64,000 bases of DNA from Flavobacterium davisii (GTDB lineage: Bacteria > Bacteroidota > Bacteroidia > Flavobacteriales > Flavobacteriaceae), in contig NZ_CP067378.1 in NCBI RefSeq assembly GCF_019565505.1, positions 62,001-126,000 of the forward strand, written 5' to 3'. Shown here in pieces: positions 31,497-41,362 of the stretch; the stretch's first letter is position 1; each line of letters opens with the position of its first letter. A program made the translations under genes and the position numbers. The notes beneath the pieces were generated by a model. The model had not been told where the DNA came from, searched no databases, and was given only the letters and a program-made list of their open reading frames with translations.

Positions 31497-32234
31497 TTAA
31501 AACATTATTAATTTAGCTGAAGCAATAACTAAAACAAATGATAAAATATATTTTAAGGTTGTATTATTAAATTTTGTACTGCCATAAAAAGCGCCTAATG
31601 TACCTCCCATAAATACAACCAAAATTACTCGAGCCATCTGTGTCGGAAATATTCCGTTATTTGCTAAAAACCCTAAAATACCAGATATAGAATTTACAAG
31701 TATAAACAAGGCAGAAACAGCTGCGGTTTCTTTCATATTTCCCCAACCTAACAATAAAATAATAGGTCCTAAAATAATACCTCCTCCTATTCCTAAAATA
31801 CCTGATATAAAACCCACTATAGCCCCTATTAAAAGAGCTTTTTTAAATTGAATGGCCTTTATTGCTTGATTTTCTTTTCGTCTAAAGGCACTTATTATCC
31901 TTATTGCTGCAAATAATAAAATAATTCCTAAAATTATTTTATATAAGTGCGTTTCTATTTTAAAAAAACCACCAATAAAAGATAATGGAATTGAGGTAAT
32001 AGCAAACGGATAAAATAAACCCCATCGAAACTGATTGGATCTATAAAAAAACAAAAAAGCAACAGACGATACTAATATATTTAATACTAATGCTGAAGGT
32101 TTCATCATTTCAGGTGAAAATGAAAATAAACTCATTAGAGCTAAATATCCACTTGCTCCACCATGTCCTACGCTTGCATATAAAAACCCAATAACGGTTA
32201 TGAGAAGTAAAAATATGTTTGATTCGACGATCAT
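31497..32234 (-). CDS. TauE/SafE-family anion permease
   Basis: 245 aa with about eight membrane helices and two pseudo-repeats. GHGGASGYLALMSLF and GIGGGIILGPIILLLG are the family glycine motifs. TauE/SafE proteins move sulfite, sulfoacetate or similar anions. Embedded between moeA and mobA, it is a candidate for a molybdenum or sulfur-related anion route, but this is only context. It is preceded by a candidate operator and its own spacer. Confidence 0.85.
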   Translation of the reverse strand: MIVESNIFLLLITVIGFLYASVGHGGASGYLALMSLFSFSPEMMKPSALVLNILVSSVAFLFFYRSNQFRWGLFYPFAITSIPLSFIGGFFKIETHLYKIILGIILLFAAIRIISAFRRKENQAIKAIQFKKALLIGAIVGFISGILGIGGGIILGPIILLLGWGNMKETAAVSALFILVNSISGILGFLANNGIFPTQMARVILVVFMGGTLGAFYGSTKFNNTTLKYILSFVLVIASAKLIMF

Positions 32235-32277
32235 CTTAATTAAAATTTTACAAAATTTCAGAAATATTTGTTATCTT

Positions 32278-32299
32278 AATAAGACAAATTTATCTTTTT
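32278..32299. promoter_or_regulatory. Candidate operator AATAAGACA-N4-TATCTTTTT upstream of the tauE-like gene
   Basis: Same pattern as at 8088-8109 and 27192-27211. It is centred 54 bases before the tauE-like start, and a TAnnTTTG-like box (TAAATTTG on the - strand) overlaps it. This suggests a second promoter inside the Mo-cofactor run, so mobA-moaD-moeB could be induced with nor and nar genes. Confidence 0.38.
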
Positions 32300-32305
32300 T
32301 GTATT

Positions 32306-33486
32306 TCAATTTATATGATAAATATCAACTGTAGTATTTGATTTAATTATATATTCACCTGCTTCTACCTTTACAAGTACATTCGCAAAAGCAAAAGTAT
32401 TGAGCATATTAGAATTTTGATGACTAAGAATGGTTACCTTTTCTTTATCTAAATAGCCTTTTAAAAATTGAGTTCTTGAATTTTTAACTATATAATCGTG
32501 TGAAATGGGTACTCTTTTGAATGTATCTAAGGATTGTCCTATCATTTTTTTGATAATAGGTAATACATAAATATAGAAACAACTAAGTGAAGCAGCTGGA
32601 TTTCCTGGTAGAGCATAAACTATTTTAGAATCTTTTAATCCTAGATATAAAGGTTTTCCGGTTTTTGATTTACTTTATAAAAAAGGGTTTTTATATTTAA
32701 CTTTTGCAACGCATCGTATACAAAATCATAATCTCCTACAGATATCCCTCCTGATATCAGAATAATGTCGTTTTCAGATAAAGCTTTTTTAATTGTAGTA
32801 GTAGTAAGCTCTTGATCGTCTTTTACTCTATAAATATTAATTTCTTCCGCATCATTATCTAAAGCAGATTGTAACATAATACCATTACTTTCATAAACTT
32901 TCCCAAAAGTCAGTTTAACTCCGTGATTTACTAACTCATTTCCTGTTATAACAATACCTACAGAAGGTTTTTTATATACTGTTACATGTGTAATTCCTAA
33001 GCAAGATAAAAAACCTATAGCTGCTGGATTCAGTTCATCTCCTTTTTGCATCGCTATATCCCCTATTTGTATTTGTTCTCCTATAGGTCTTATATTATCA
33101 TTCCATTTTGGTAATTCTAATAAGATTAATCTACCATTTTCAATTTTGCACTTCTCTATAGGAATTACTGCCATAGCCTGATCAGGAACAGCTGCCCCTG
33201 TAAAGATTTTAATAGCTTCAAATTTTTTAAGATCAATTTGAATCTCATCACCTGCCTTCATTTCACCTACTATTTGAAACGTCAAAGAATCTAAGCCATT
33301 TATAGCAAAACCATCCATTGCAGATTGTCTAAATGGTGGCATATTGATAGGAGAAATCATATTTGAAGCTAGTATACATCCTTTTGATTCCTTTAATAAA
33401 ATTTCTTTTGTTAAAAGTTCAACTTCTATTTCTTCTATTGTTTTTAATGCCTCTAGAACAGATACCATCGTTTTTATAATTTGCAT
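32306..33486 (-). CDS. moeA: Molybdopterin molybdenumtransferase (1-base deletion)
   Basis: About 393 aa. Motifs are PPFRQSAMDGFAI at the N-terminus, IFTGAAVPDQAMAVIPIE, GIVITGNELV and ISGGISVGDYDFV. The frame breaks at 32656-32659: restoring a base gives QKPGKPLYLGLKDSKIVYALPGNP, another Pro-Gly site. MoeA inserts molybdate into adenylated molybdopterin. It heads the - strand run and is transcribed away from the M4 protease gene. Confidence 0.92.
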
Positions 33487-33529
33487 AAAGTTGAATGTAA
33501 TTTAAGAATTAATTCCATCAATTATCTAA

Positions 33530-33555
33530 AAACAAGAAAATATATTTTCTTGTTT
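33530..33555. promoter_or_regulatory. 26-bp perfect palindrome between moeA and the M4 protease gene
   Basis: Arms 33530-33542 and 33543-33555 (left arm AAACAAGAAAATA) form a gap-free palindrome. It lies in a divergent promoter spacer, 44 bases before moeA and 102 bases before the protease ATG. It could be an operator for a dimeric regulator. A cruciform or termination role is less likely because no gene ends here. Confidence 0.45.
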
Positions 33556-33657
33556 CAAAACAAACAACTTTATGTTTTACAAATAAAATATTAACATATT
33601 TTTTTATATTTTAAGAAAAAAAACACTAATATTACATAATAATCAAAAAAAACAAAT

Positions 33658-36648
33658 ATGAAAAAAAATATTTTTTATTATTTTCTATGTTTTCTACGAT
33701 TTTGAACACGCAAGCTCAAGAAAATGTAAAGTTTGAATCAAAGAAAGAATATCAGAAAACATTTAGAATGGATAAAGGCGTTTCTCGTGAAAAAGCCCTA
33801 GAAACTATAGAAAAATCATACGGACTAGATAAAAACAATCAATACAAGATTAGTTCTACAACCTCTGATATTACAGGACTTACACATCAAAGACACCAAC
33901 AATATTATAAAGGATTAAAAGTTGAATTTGGAACTTTTATTACTCATGAAAAAAATGGGATGATAGAATCCATAAATACAGAGTTATATAATGCTAAATC
34001 ATTAGATTTAAATCCTCAACTTTCATCCGAAAGGTGTTTCCAATATGCTTTAGACTATGCAAATGCAAAAAAATATTTATGGGAAGATTCCGAACAATCT
34101 AAAATTATCGAATATCAAAAACCTAAAGGAGAATTGGTTATTTTTCCTGATACTAATTCAGGAAAAATATATTTAGCCTACAAATATGACATCTATTCTA
34201 CAAAACCTATTTCTAGAAAAGAATATTATATTAATGCCAATACAGGAGCTCTTTTATATGCTAATCCATTAATAAAACATTTACATAAAAATCAAGCTTC
34301 AGATCAACTCCAACAAAAACAAAATAAACAAATAGAAAATATTATTCTTTCTTCAGCTACCGCATTCGTTGCTGGAAATGCAGCCACACGCTATAGTGGC
34401 AATAGAAGTATAGAAACCACTTTGGATGTGAGTACCAATAGATATATTTCATCAGATGTTACAAGAGGAAAGGGTATTATTACTTACAATTGTGCAGGTG
34501 GGAACTATGCTAATACTCCCTTTTCTGACAACGATAATAACTGGACCGCTGCAGAATTTCATAATGCAGCTAAAGATGATGCTGGTTTAGATGCACACTG
34601 GGGAGCTGAAAAAACCTATGATTTTTGGAAAAATATTTTTAATAGAAATAGTTTTGATGACAAAGGAACTATTATAAAAAGTTATGTTAATGCTGATTTA
34701 AAGGCAATTGATCCAACCAATAGTTCTAGTGATAATGCGTTTTGGAATGGTCAAATTATGACTTATGGAAAAGGTACTAATTTTGATGCTTTAACAGCTG
34801 TTGATATTTGTGGTCATGAAATAGGACATGCAATATGTCAATATACAGCTAATTTAGCATATAAAAATCAATCAGGAGCTATGAATGAGGCTTTTTCAGA
34901 TATTTGGGGAGTATGTATTGAACAATATGCAAGAAACGGTAATTTAAATGCAGCAGCTGATACTGCCAGTCCCGGCACATCCAATATTTGGAAAATGGGT
35001 GAAGATATTGGAATAGCTTTACGATCTATGAGTTATCCAAATACAAAAAAAGATCCCGATACATTTTTAGGTTTATATTACGTGGATACACAAGATGACA
35101 CTGGAATTACTCCTGAATGTACTGATCCAAATGACGGAAATGATGAATGCGGCGTACATACGAATAGTGGTGTATTAAATCATTGGTTTTATATATTAAC
35201 TGCTGGTAAATCAGGCACCAATAATGCAAGTCTAGCTAATGGCGGACAAGATGTTTATAATGTTCAAGGAATAGGCATGGCAAAAGCAGCTCAAATAGCC
35301 TATTATGCCGAAAGAGATTATTTAACTCCTAATGCTACCTTTATGGATTGTAGAAATGCAACCATAGCCGTTGCCAATTCATTATATTGCGCATCTAGTC
35401 AAGAAGTTCAATCTGTTACAGATGCTTGGTACGCTGTTAATGTTGGAAACGCATATACTGCTTTCCCTAATGATGTTACATTAAAATCATTACAAGGAGG
35501 TAATACAAATATAAATTGTGGTGCGCCTTACAATCCTACAGTCACTTTTGAAAATGGAGGATCTAACAGCATCAATGCCGTTACCATTACTTATAATCTA
35601 GATGGCGGAGCCGATTCTATCATAAATTGGACTGGAAATTTGGCGAAATGTGAACAAGCAACACAAGTTTTAAATATAAATAGTTTAACTAGAGGTTATC
35701 ACATATTAAACGTTACTACTAATATAACAAATGATGGTTTGGCAACCAACAATACTAAATCTATGGTGATATTAGTAAATGACTCTGGAAATGTAGGTGC
35801 CGTAAACACATTTAATACCGCTAATGATGTTTTAGTATCAGTAGATAAAGGAGATAAAAGCAACACCGTTTGGGAAAGAGGTTTTGTAAACAAAACAAAA
35901 TTATCAGCTCTAGCTACTGATAATTCACCTGGTTACATTACAAAATTAGTCGGCAATTATCCTGATAAAACAACTTCTTATTTAGTTTCTCAATGTTACA
36001 ATTTATCTAACTTAACCAATGCAAAAGTAAGTTTTGATATGGCATTTGATCTTGAATCTAACTGGGATATTGTTTATTTTGAATATTCTACCAATAATGG
36101 TGCAACTTGGACTCCTCTTGGTAATATGGGCAATACATGGTATAATAGTTCTAGAATACCTGATGGTAGAGACTGCTTTAATTGTATTGGGAAACAATGG
36201 ACTGGAGATTATGATGTAGCACCAGTAGGTGGTAATGGCAACAATGGTAATAAGAGAAATTATAGCCAAAGCCTAAATGAAGTAGGTCCCGCATCAAATG
36301 CTATTTTTAGATTTACTTTTATTTCTGATGATGCTTCTAACCAAGAAGGTGTATTCATTGACAATTTTATTATACAAGGAACTTTAGGTAATGAAGTAAA
36401 TAATTTTGAAAAATTTGAAATATTCCCTAATCCATCTAATGGTAAATTTAATATTATCTTATCTACAGATGAGGAAGTAAAAATTCAACTTTTTGATTTA
36501 GGTGGTAGAAATATGTTTGAAAAAAATATGAAGTAAAAGGATCCGAATTTAATAACGAAATTGATTTATCAAATATTTCTTCTGGAGTTTACATACTCAA
36601 TATAGAAAGTAAAAATAAAAAGAATCAAGAAGAATTATTATCAATTAA
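33658..36648 (+). CDS. Secreted M4 (thermolysin-like) metalloprotease with T9SS C-terminal domain (three indels)
   Basis: About 997 aa after correction. The signal peptide reads MKKKYFLLFSMFSTILNTQAQ once an A is added to the run at 33661. Domains are FTP/PepSY propeptide (about 30-200), M4 catalytic domain with HEIGH near residue 387 and the third zinc ligand Glu in GAMNEAFSDIWG, a beta-sandwich MAM-like region (about 700-900) and a T9SS type A sorting domain ending in RRIIIN at 36648. Breaks near 36526 and 36623 were repaired by one A each. It is secreted and probably digests host or environmental protein. Confidence 0.9.
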
Positions 36649-36727
36649 TTTATTTTCTTTTATCCTTTTAGCTAAATTCAAAAATAAAATATAGAAAATA
36701 CTTTAAGATCTGCTTATTTTTTAATTC

Positions 36728-36765
36728 ACCCCCATTTTGAAGGCTTTTACTTTAAAAATGGGGGT
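36728..36765 (+). terminator. Rho-independent terminator of the M4 protease gene
   Basis: Perfect 11-bp stem ACCCCCATTTT/AAAATGGGGGT with a 16-base loop and a T-rich tail (TATATTTT). It lies 80 bases after the protease stop. Confidence 0.8.
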
Positions 36766-36779
36766 TATATTTTAAACGT

Positions 36780-37172
36780 AAATTACTTTTGGTAGGAGTC
36801 TTTAACTCTATTTTTCAAAAAAAATTGTAATACCATTTTAGTTTTGAAATTACCTAAACCAAAACGCACTACAGAATACATGAATCAAGAGATATTACGC
36901 AATATTATTAGAGTAAATTTAAACCTTAAATGGTATAATTCATTAAGATTATGAGACTCCTCCTTACGTCGGAGTAACAAATTGTATGTTAAACTCAAAC
37001 AATCTTTATTTATAAATTATTTACACACCAGTTTAACCAAACCCATAATAGATTCTAAATTGAAGGAGTTTTTATTCAAACAATCTTTTATACCAGCATC
37101 TTTAAATTTTTTGAATAAGGCTTTTACCTTCTCATTAAGATTATTATCAAACTAAAAATTTCTTTCTTCTTA
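36780..37172. other. 393-base spacer with gene remnants
   Basis: No intact gene. On the - strand about 45 codons (37024-37157) stay open and read like a decayed C-terminus (KVKALFKKFKDAGIKDCLNK), with a stop just before it; the family is not recognised. A small hairpin (36956-36975, ACTCC/GGAGT) resembles a unit at 62439-62458 (ATCCC/GGGAT). Confidence 0.45.
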
Positions 37173-37800
37173 TTAGTCTAGATTAGGAATTTGAGAGGTT
37201 GTTTCACTATAAAATATTGATACATCATTACTACTTTTAATATTTTTAAACTTAAAAGAATAAGATTCTAAAAGCCCTAAATCCTGTTGATTAAAAAAGT
37301 TATTAGGAATTACTCTTTGAATAATTGAATTAGGTTCGACATAAGTTACTTCATTAAAACCATTGGAAATATGATTCCAATATATTGATGTATATAAATT
37401 TTTATAAGTATAGGCTATTTCAATATTATCAGTAAGGTAAGAATTCAAAAATGGATTCCCTTCAGAATAATTATAAGAAGTGCTATAAAATCTAAATGGA
37501 TTTAAGTCACCATAACTAGGTCTATCAATTCTTCTGTTATAATTAACAGATAAAGATTTATAGCTATTAAAGGTGTAGTTTAAAAATATGGAAGGGAATA
37601 AATTAAAATAGTTCCTTTTATTTGTTTGATCTAATGTTTTTGAATAACCTTTTGTGATAGTATTTTCTCCACGCAATCCTATTTGAGCTTCTAGTTTCTC
37701 GAAAAAGGTCTTATTAATTGAAAAGATAAGGCTTGAATACTTTCATCATATATAAATGAATTACTTCGGTTAATATGTATTATGTAACTTTCATTGCTAT
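37173..37800 (-). pseudogene. C-terminal fragment of an outer-membrane beta-barrel (OMP_b-brl_3/TonB-receptor-like) protein
   Basis: Beta-barrel strands are clear: NYTFNSYKSLSVNYNRRIDRP, NPFRFYSTSYNYSEGNPFL and the ending QIPNLD. A frame break near 37725 is followed by a short open stretch that reads NYSNESYIIHINRSNSF. The fragment stops at 37800, where an IS-end sequence starts. The missing N-terminal part is found at 40809-41349 on the same strand, so the two pieces probably come from one gene broken by the insert described at 37801-40808. About 400 residues in between are absent. Confidence 0.7.
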
Positions 37801-37830
37801 AATTAATTCCAGTTGCTAGTTGATTATTTT
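37801..37830 (-). mobile_element. 30-base remnant of an IS982-type right end
   Basis: Matches the reverse complement of 40777-40806 (right end of the neighbouring IS) at 29 of 30 positions. Beyond 37830 the similarity stops. It faces left, towards the beta-barrel fragment, while the complete IS faces right, so together they bracket the toxin cassette. Confidence 0.55.
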
Positions 37831-37910
37831 TATCATTTATTACTGCCACGAGAAAGGATTCGCGCGAGCAATGTCGAATTTATATTCCCGACTCATTAGA
37901 TTTTAGGCAA

Positions 37911-37943
37911 ACAAAAACCACAAGCTTTCTACTGATTGTGGTT
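37911..37943 (-). terminator. Terminator of the toxin-immunity operon
   Basis: Stem AACCACAA/TTGTGGTT with a 12-base loop. On the - strand it is followed by TTTTGTTT. It lies 120 bases after the SUKH gene end. Confidence 0.6.
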
Positions 37944-38066
37944 CTTAATTTGGTAAGGGTACGGGCTTGAAACACGCACTAGCCTAAGATTACTTAATGC
38001 TCGGACTATCAAGGGGATATTAAAGGAGCTCTTAAAAAAGTGTTCTCGATGTAATACAAAAAGCCA

Positions 38067-38534
38067 TCAGATTTGAGGACTTTCACTTTGTAATAAAGGC
38101 TTTAACCCTTCATCATAAATAAACTCGGCAAAACTATTCTTATATTTTTCAATTTTAAGACTATCAGTTAATATGTACACAGCAGGATTTTCATTACTCT
38201 CAGCACAATCAAAAAAATAAAATATATAACCTTGCCATTGACCAAAAAAATAATAACTATCCTTAATTGAAGGCTTATCACATTCATGTTTTCTATCATC
38301 AAAATTCACCATTGCAATAGCATCGCTTTTATTATCCATTAGCGATGGATATGTCATATAGTAGCTCCCAAACAAATTATCACAACTTTCTCCAAATTTT
38401 AATAGATATTCCTTGTATGCTATTGGTAATACTAAGTGAAAGTGAATCTCAATTTCGTTAATTTTATTACTTTCAACTCCTCTTGAATTACCTATCTCAA
38501 GACTGTGTTCATTCAAAAATGATAAATATTGCAT
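38067..38534 (-). CDS. SMI1/KNR4 (SUKH-type) immunity protein
   Basis: 155 aa. SUKH features are present: an N-terminal helix, FHLVLPIAYKEYLLKFG (the core SMI1/KNR4 helix-turn) and a Trp/Tyr-rich strand YYFFGQWQGYIFYFFD. SUKH proteins commonly neutralise nuclease or deaminase toxins in polymorphic toxin systems. It starts 6 bases after the deaminase gene and is in the usual toxin-then-immunity order. No signal peptide, so it would act in the cytoplasm. Confidence 0.82.
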   Translation of the reverse strand: MQYLSFLNEHSLEIGNSRGVESNKINEIEIHFHLVLPIAYKEYLLKFGESCDNLFGSYYMTYPSLMDNKSDAIAMVNFDDRKHECDKPSIKDSYYFFGQWQGYIFYFFDCAESNENPAVYILTDSLKIEKYKNSFAEFIYDEGLKPLLQSESPQI

Positions 38535-38540
38535 ATAATC

Positions 38541-39368
38541 TTAATAATGTAATTTGGGACTAGTTACTACTTTGATATTGACATTTGGGAACATATCACT
38601 AAACTGTTGAAATATAGCTGAGCATGAAGGACAAGGACATAAATCACTTGTAACTTTTATCTCTCCTGTGACTTCTGGATATCTTTTCCCTTTAACAGCA
38701 CCCTTTTGTTTAGCAAAATACTCTAATCCGATTAATTCAGTATCAAGATGTCTTGTGACAATAGTTGGTTCAAATACTCTTTCACCATTTTTTACCTTTA
38801 TAATAAATTCCTCAGGAATAAATTGACCGCTATTTGCCATTTGACTATTGTAACCTTCGCCACTTGCTATTATTTTTTTTTGCCCATCAAACTCAATAGT
38901 CGCTAAATTTCTTTTACTACCAATGCCGTAAGTAGATTTAGTTTCTGAAGTGAAAGTGTGCCAACTATCATCAACAAGCTCCACTGTAACTTTAGGATTG
39001 TTCTTGCAAAGGTTTCTGAAGCCTTGAAAATCTCCTTGATTTAAAATACTTGCAAATAGGTCATCAACCTTCCCTCCGTTAACATTTTTCCATTTGCTAT
39101 ATCCCCCAGCATTTTTTATAGCCTGATAATTATCTTCTACTTCTTTTAAAACTTTCACATTAGTTTTTTCTAATGATTTCTCTTCTAAAAGCAAGTGCCA
39201 AGCATCAAAAACTTTATCAGGATCATCAGCCTTTGAAGCATAATCTCGCAACTCTTTTGAGGCATACAAATCATTTTCAAAAAGACTTTTTACTGTTTCA
39301 CATTGAGTAAAGCCATAAAAAGAATTTAAGAAAACAAATAATAATATAATATTTTTTAAATATTTCAT
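38541..39368 (-). CDS. Secreted deaminase-type polymorphic toxin
   Basis: 275 aa. Signal peptide about 1-21 (...FYGFTQ). Residues 45-100 resemble the DAWxLL...KxLEKV linker often seen before toxin tips in Bacteroidota. The C-terminal 70 residues fit the cytidine-deaminase fold: the first zinc motif D209-T-E211 after His207, and PCPSC (Cys246, Cys249) near residue 245. This resembles bacterial toxin deaminases (such as the BURPS668_1122 group). The SUKH gene follows at once. The protein is short and Sec-exported and lacks an Rhs or T6SS trafficking domain, so the delivery route is unclear. Confidence 0.7.
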   Translation of the reverse strand: MKYLKNIILLFVFLNSFYGFTQCETVKSLFENDLYASKELRDYASKADDPDKVFDAWHLLLEEKSLEKTNVKVLKEVEDNYQAIKNAGGYSKWKNVNGGKVDDLFASILNQGDFQGFRNLCKNNPKVTVELVDDSWHTFTSETKSTYGIGSKRNLATIEFDGQKKIIASGEGYNSQMANSGQFIPEEFIIKVKNGERVFEPTIVTRHLDTELIGLEYFAKQKGAVKGKRYPEVTGEIKVTSDLCPCPSCSAIFQQFSDMFPNVNIKVVTSPKLHY

Positions 39369-39369
39369 T

Positions 39370-39882
39370 TTAAAATTCTCCTTTTATTTTTTTCATAATA
39401 TTTTCAGGTAATTCAGGGTTTTCCCAAATTCCATGAATATAGGTTACATCTTCCCCTCTCGCATCTTCTCCTGCACTACGTGGTTGATAATCAAATTGCC
39501 AACGTTTTGACTTAATAATAATGTATTCCTTTTCTAAATGTGACAGCACCCATGATAAATATACAATTGAAAATCTATCATCATTTGAAATTTTAGCGAG
39601 TTTATATCCTGAAGATTCTCTTTTAATAATTTCAAAACTGAAAATATTAGACAGATAAACTAACTCTTCTTCTGTAAAATTTAATTTCAAATTCCCACTA
39701 GGATTAAACGTTAATAACTTAGATCTTTGCTTTTTTGCATTCTCATACAAAGAATAATTATCAATAAATATTTCTGGTCTAATCAATTCCTGTTTTATAG
39801 TACAAAACCCTCTAATTTGATTTTCAACAGAGGAATGTGCATCATTAGTTTGAATACAATAAAATTCTTCAATTTTTTTCAT
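39370..39882 (-). CDS. Unknown 170-aa protein, first gene of the toxin cassette
   Basis: A soluble protein without signal peptide or membrane segment. I do not recognise the family. It contains a GEDARGEDVTYIHG segment and mixed alpha/beta patterns. It ends one base before the toxin start, so it is co-transcribed. Its ATG complement (39880-39882) abuts the IS inverted repeat, so the original 5' end could have been cut by the IS. It may be a second immunity protein or an adaptor. No function is assigned. Confidence 0.6.
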   Translation of the reverse strand: MKKIEEFYCIQTNDAHSSVENQIRGFCTIKQELIRPEIFIDNYSLYENAKKQRSKLLTFNPSGNLKLNFTEEELVYLSNIFSFEIIKRESSGYKLAKISNDDRFSIVYLSWVLSHLEKEYIIIKSKRWQFDYQPRSAGEDARGEDVTYIHGIWENPELPENIMKKIKGEF

Positions 39883-40808
39883 TAATTAATTCAAGTTGCT
39901 AATTTAAAAGAGGAAAAAAAGAAAAGCAAAGGTTAAGTAAATTTGTTTTGCGAACCAATAAACAAAACCGATGCTTAGTAAAGACAAAATTATATCAATT
40001 TTTTGTTTAATAGATGATATTTTACATGGAATTGACCATAAAGAAGACGTGTTAGTGATAGTGAAATTATTTTAGCAGCAATTTTATCATCAACAAGTTT
40101 TTATGGTAATCATTGTTCAGCTATTAGGTTTGTCAAACAATATGGATTTATCCCAGAAATGGTGGATGCGAGTAGATTTAATAGACGATTACACAAAATA
40201 GCGAATTTGCTTTATGAGTTATTTGAGATTGTAAGTTTCTATTTTAAAGAATTTTGTTGTGAAATGCAGTATATCATTGATTCATTTCCTGTTCCAGTAT
40301 GCAATAATATGAGAATTATGAACTGTAAAATTCTAAAGGAAGAAAAATATAGAGGCTATACAGCAAGTATGGGAAACTATTTTTATGGTATTAAAGTGCA
40401 ATTGCTTACTACAAAAGATGGGATTCCAATAGCTTTTCATTTTACACCTAGAAAAACTGGAGATGCCAAAGCAATAGGAAAAATGATTGACAAGTTACCT
40501 GTAAAAGCTTCATTATACGGCGATAGCGCTTATACCGACTATGCTATAGAAGATATTGCCTTAGAAAGAAAATGTATTTCATTGAAAATTTAACGTAAAT
40601 CAAATGCTAAAAGAATAGATACTTTGGAACAGAAAAATGAAAAACTTAAAATGAGAAAAAGAATAGAAACAACAATAAGGGATATTAAAAAAATGTTCTC
40701 TAGAACCATACATGCTGTAACATTGGAAGGATTTTTAATAAAGCTAACATTATTTGTCTTTGGACTTCAATTAAACAAAATAATCAACTAGCAACTTGAA
40801 TTAATTAA
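39882..40808 (+). mobile_element. IS982-family insertion sequence (inactive)
   Basis: About 927 bases bounded by 20-bp perfect inverted repeats starting TTAATTAATTCAAGTT (39882-39901 and 40789-40808). It contains one degraded transposase gene. The right end cuts into the beta-barrel gene fragment at 40809. Target duplications were not found with confidence. Confidence 0.8.
39971..40791 (+). pseudogene. IS982-type transposase with a frameshift and an in-frame stop
   Basis: Starts at MLSKDKIISIFCLIDDIL. The frame shifts near 40047 and resumes at SDSEIILAAILSSTSFYGN. The DDE core shows YIIDSFPVPVC and SLYGDSAYTDYAI. TAA at 40591-40593 interrupts the tail (RKSNAKRID...RIETTIRDIKK), which is otherwise open to 40791. 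The stop is a substitution, so the element is probably dead whatever the sequencing quality. Confidence 0.78.
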
Positions 40809-41349
40809 TTAAATCCTCTCCTGAAAACTGAACTAATTTATCGTTAACTAAAATAGCTACATTACTTCTTCCTACTATAGTAATAGTATTATTGTTAATC
40901 CTTACACTCGGTGTTACCTTAAGTGCGTCAGTAGCATCCCCTCCTGTCGCAGTTATACTATTCTCAACATTAAAAACAACTCTATCTACTTTACGGTCAA
41001 TCAATTTCTTTTTAGCTTTGATTACTACCTCCTCCAGTTGTCTAGAATCTTCTACTTTTAAAACTTCCAAATTTATAGACCTAGTAAATGAAAATTTCTT
41101 TTCTACTAGTGTATTATTTAACTACTTCACTTTTAAACTGTAGTATCCACTTACAAGTTTGATTTTAAAAAAACCTTCTTCATTCGTCAAAGTAGTGCCT
41201 ACAGCTTTACTATCAAGATTGAGCATAATCACTTCTGCTAGTTGAACTGGTGAATTATTTTTATCAATAATCCTCCCTTTAATTTCAATTTGAGCAAATA
41301 ATGTAACAGGAAACAATGTAAGTAGAAGAAATAATTTTATTTTTTGCAT
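40809..41349 (-). pseudogene. N-terminal fragment of the outer-membrane beta-barrel protein (plug end)
   Basis: Signal peptide ending TLFAQ, a CarboxypepD_reg-like domain (KGRIIDKNNSPVQLAEV), then the plug start (RQLEEVVIKAKKKLIDRKVDRVVFNVENS...ILVNDKLVQFSGEDL) until the IS at 40808. An in-frame TAG lies at 41122-41124 after SLKVK. It is the upstream half of the gene whose end is at 37173-37800. Such proteins are TonB-receptor-like barrels. The stop plus insertion means the gene is dead. Confidence 0.75.
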
Positions 41350-41362
41350 GACTCTATATTAA

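Noticed and set aside
36780..37172. Riboswitch or non-coding RNA in the spacer
   Set aside because: Only small hairpins and a coding-like remnant are seen; no conserved RNA motif is recognised.
37801..37830. Coding part of the beta-barrel gene (QLATGIN)
   Set aside because: The frame is open, but identity to the IS end at 29 of 30 positions is a stronger explanation.
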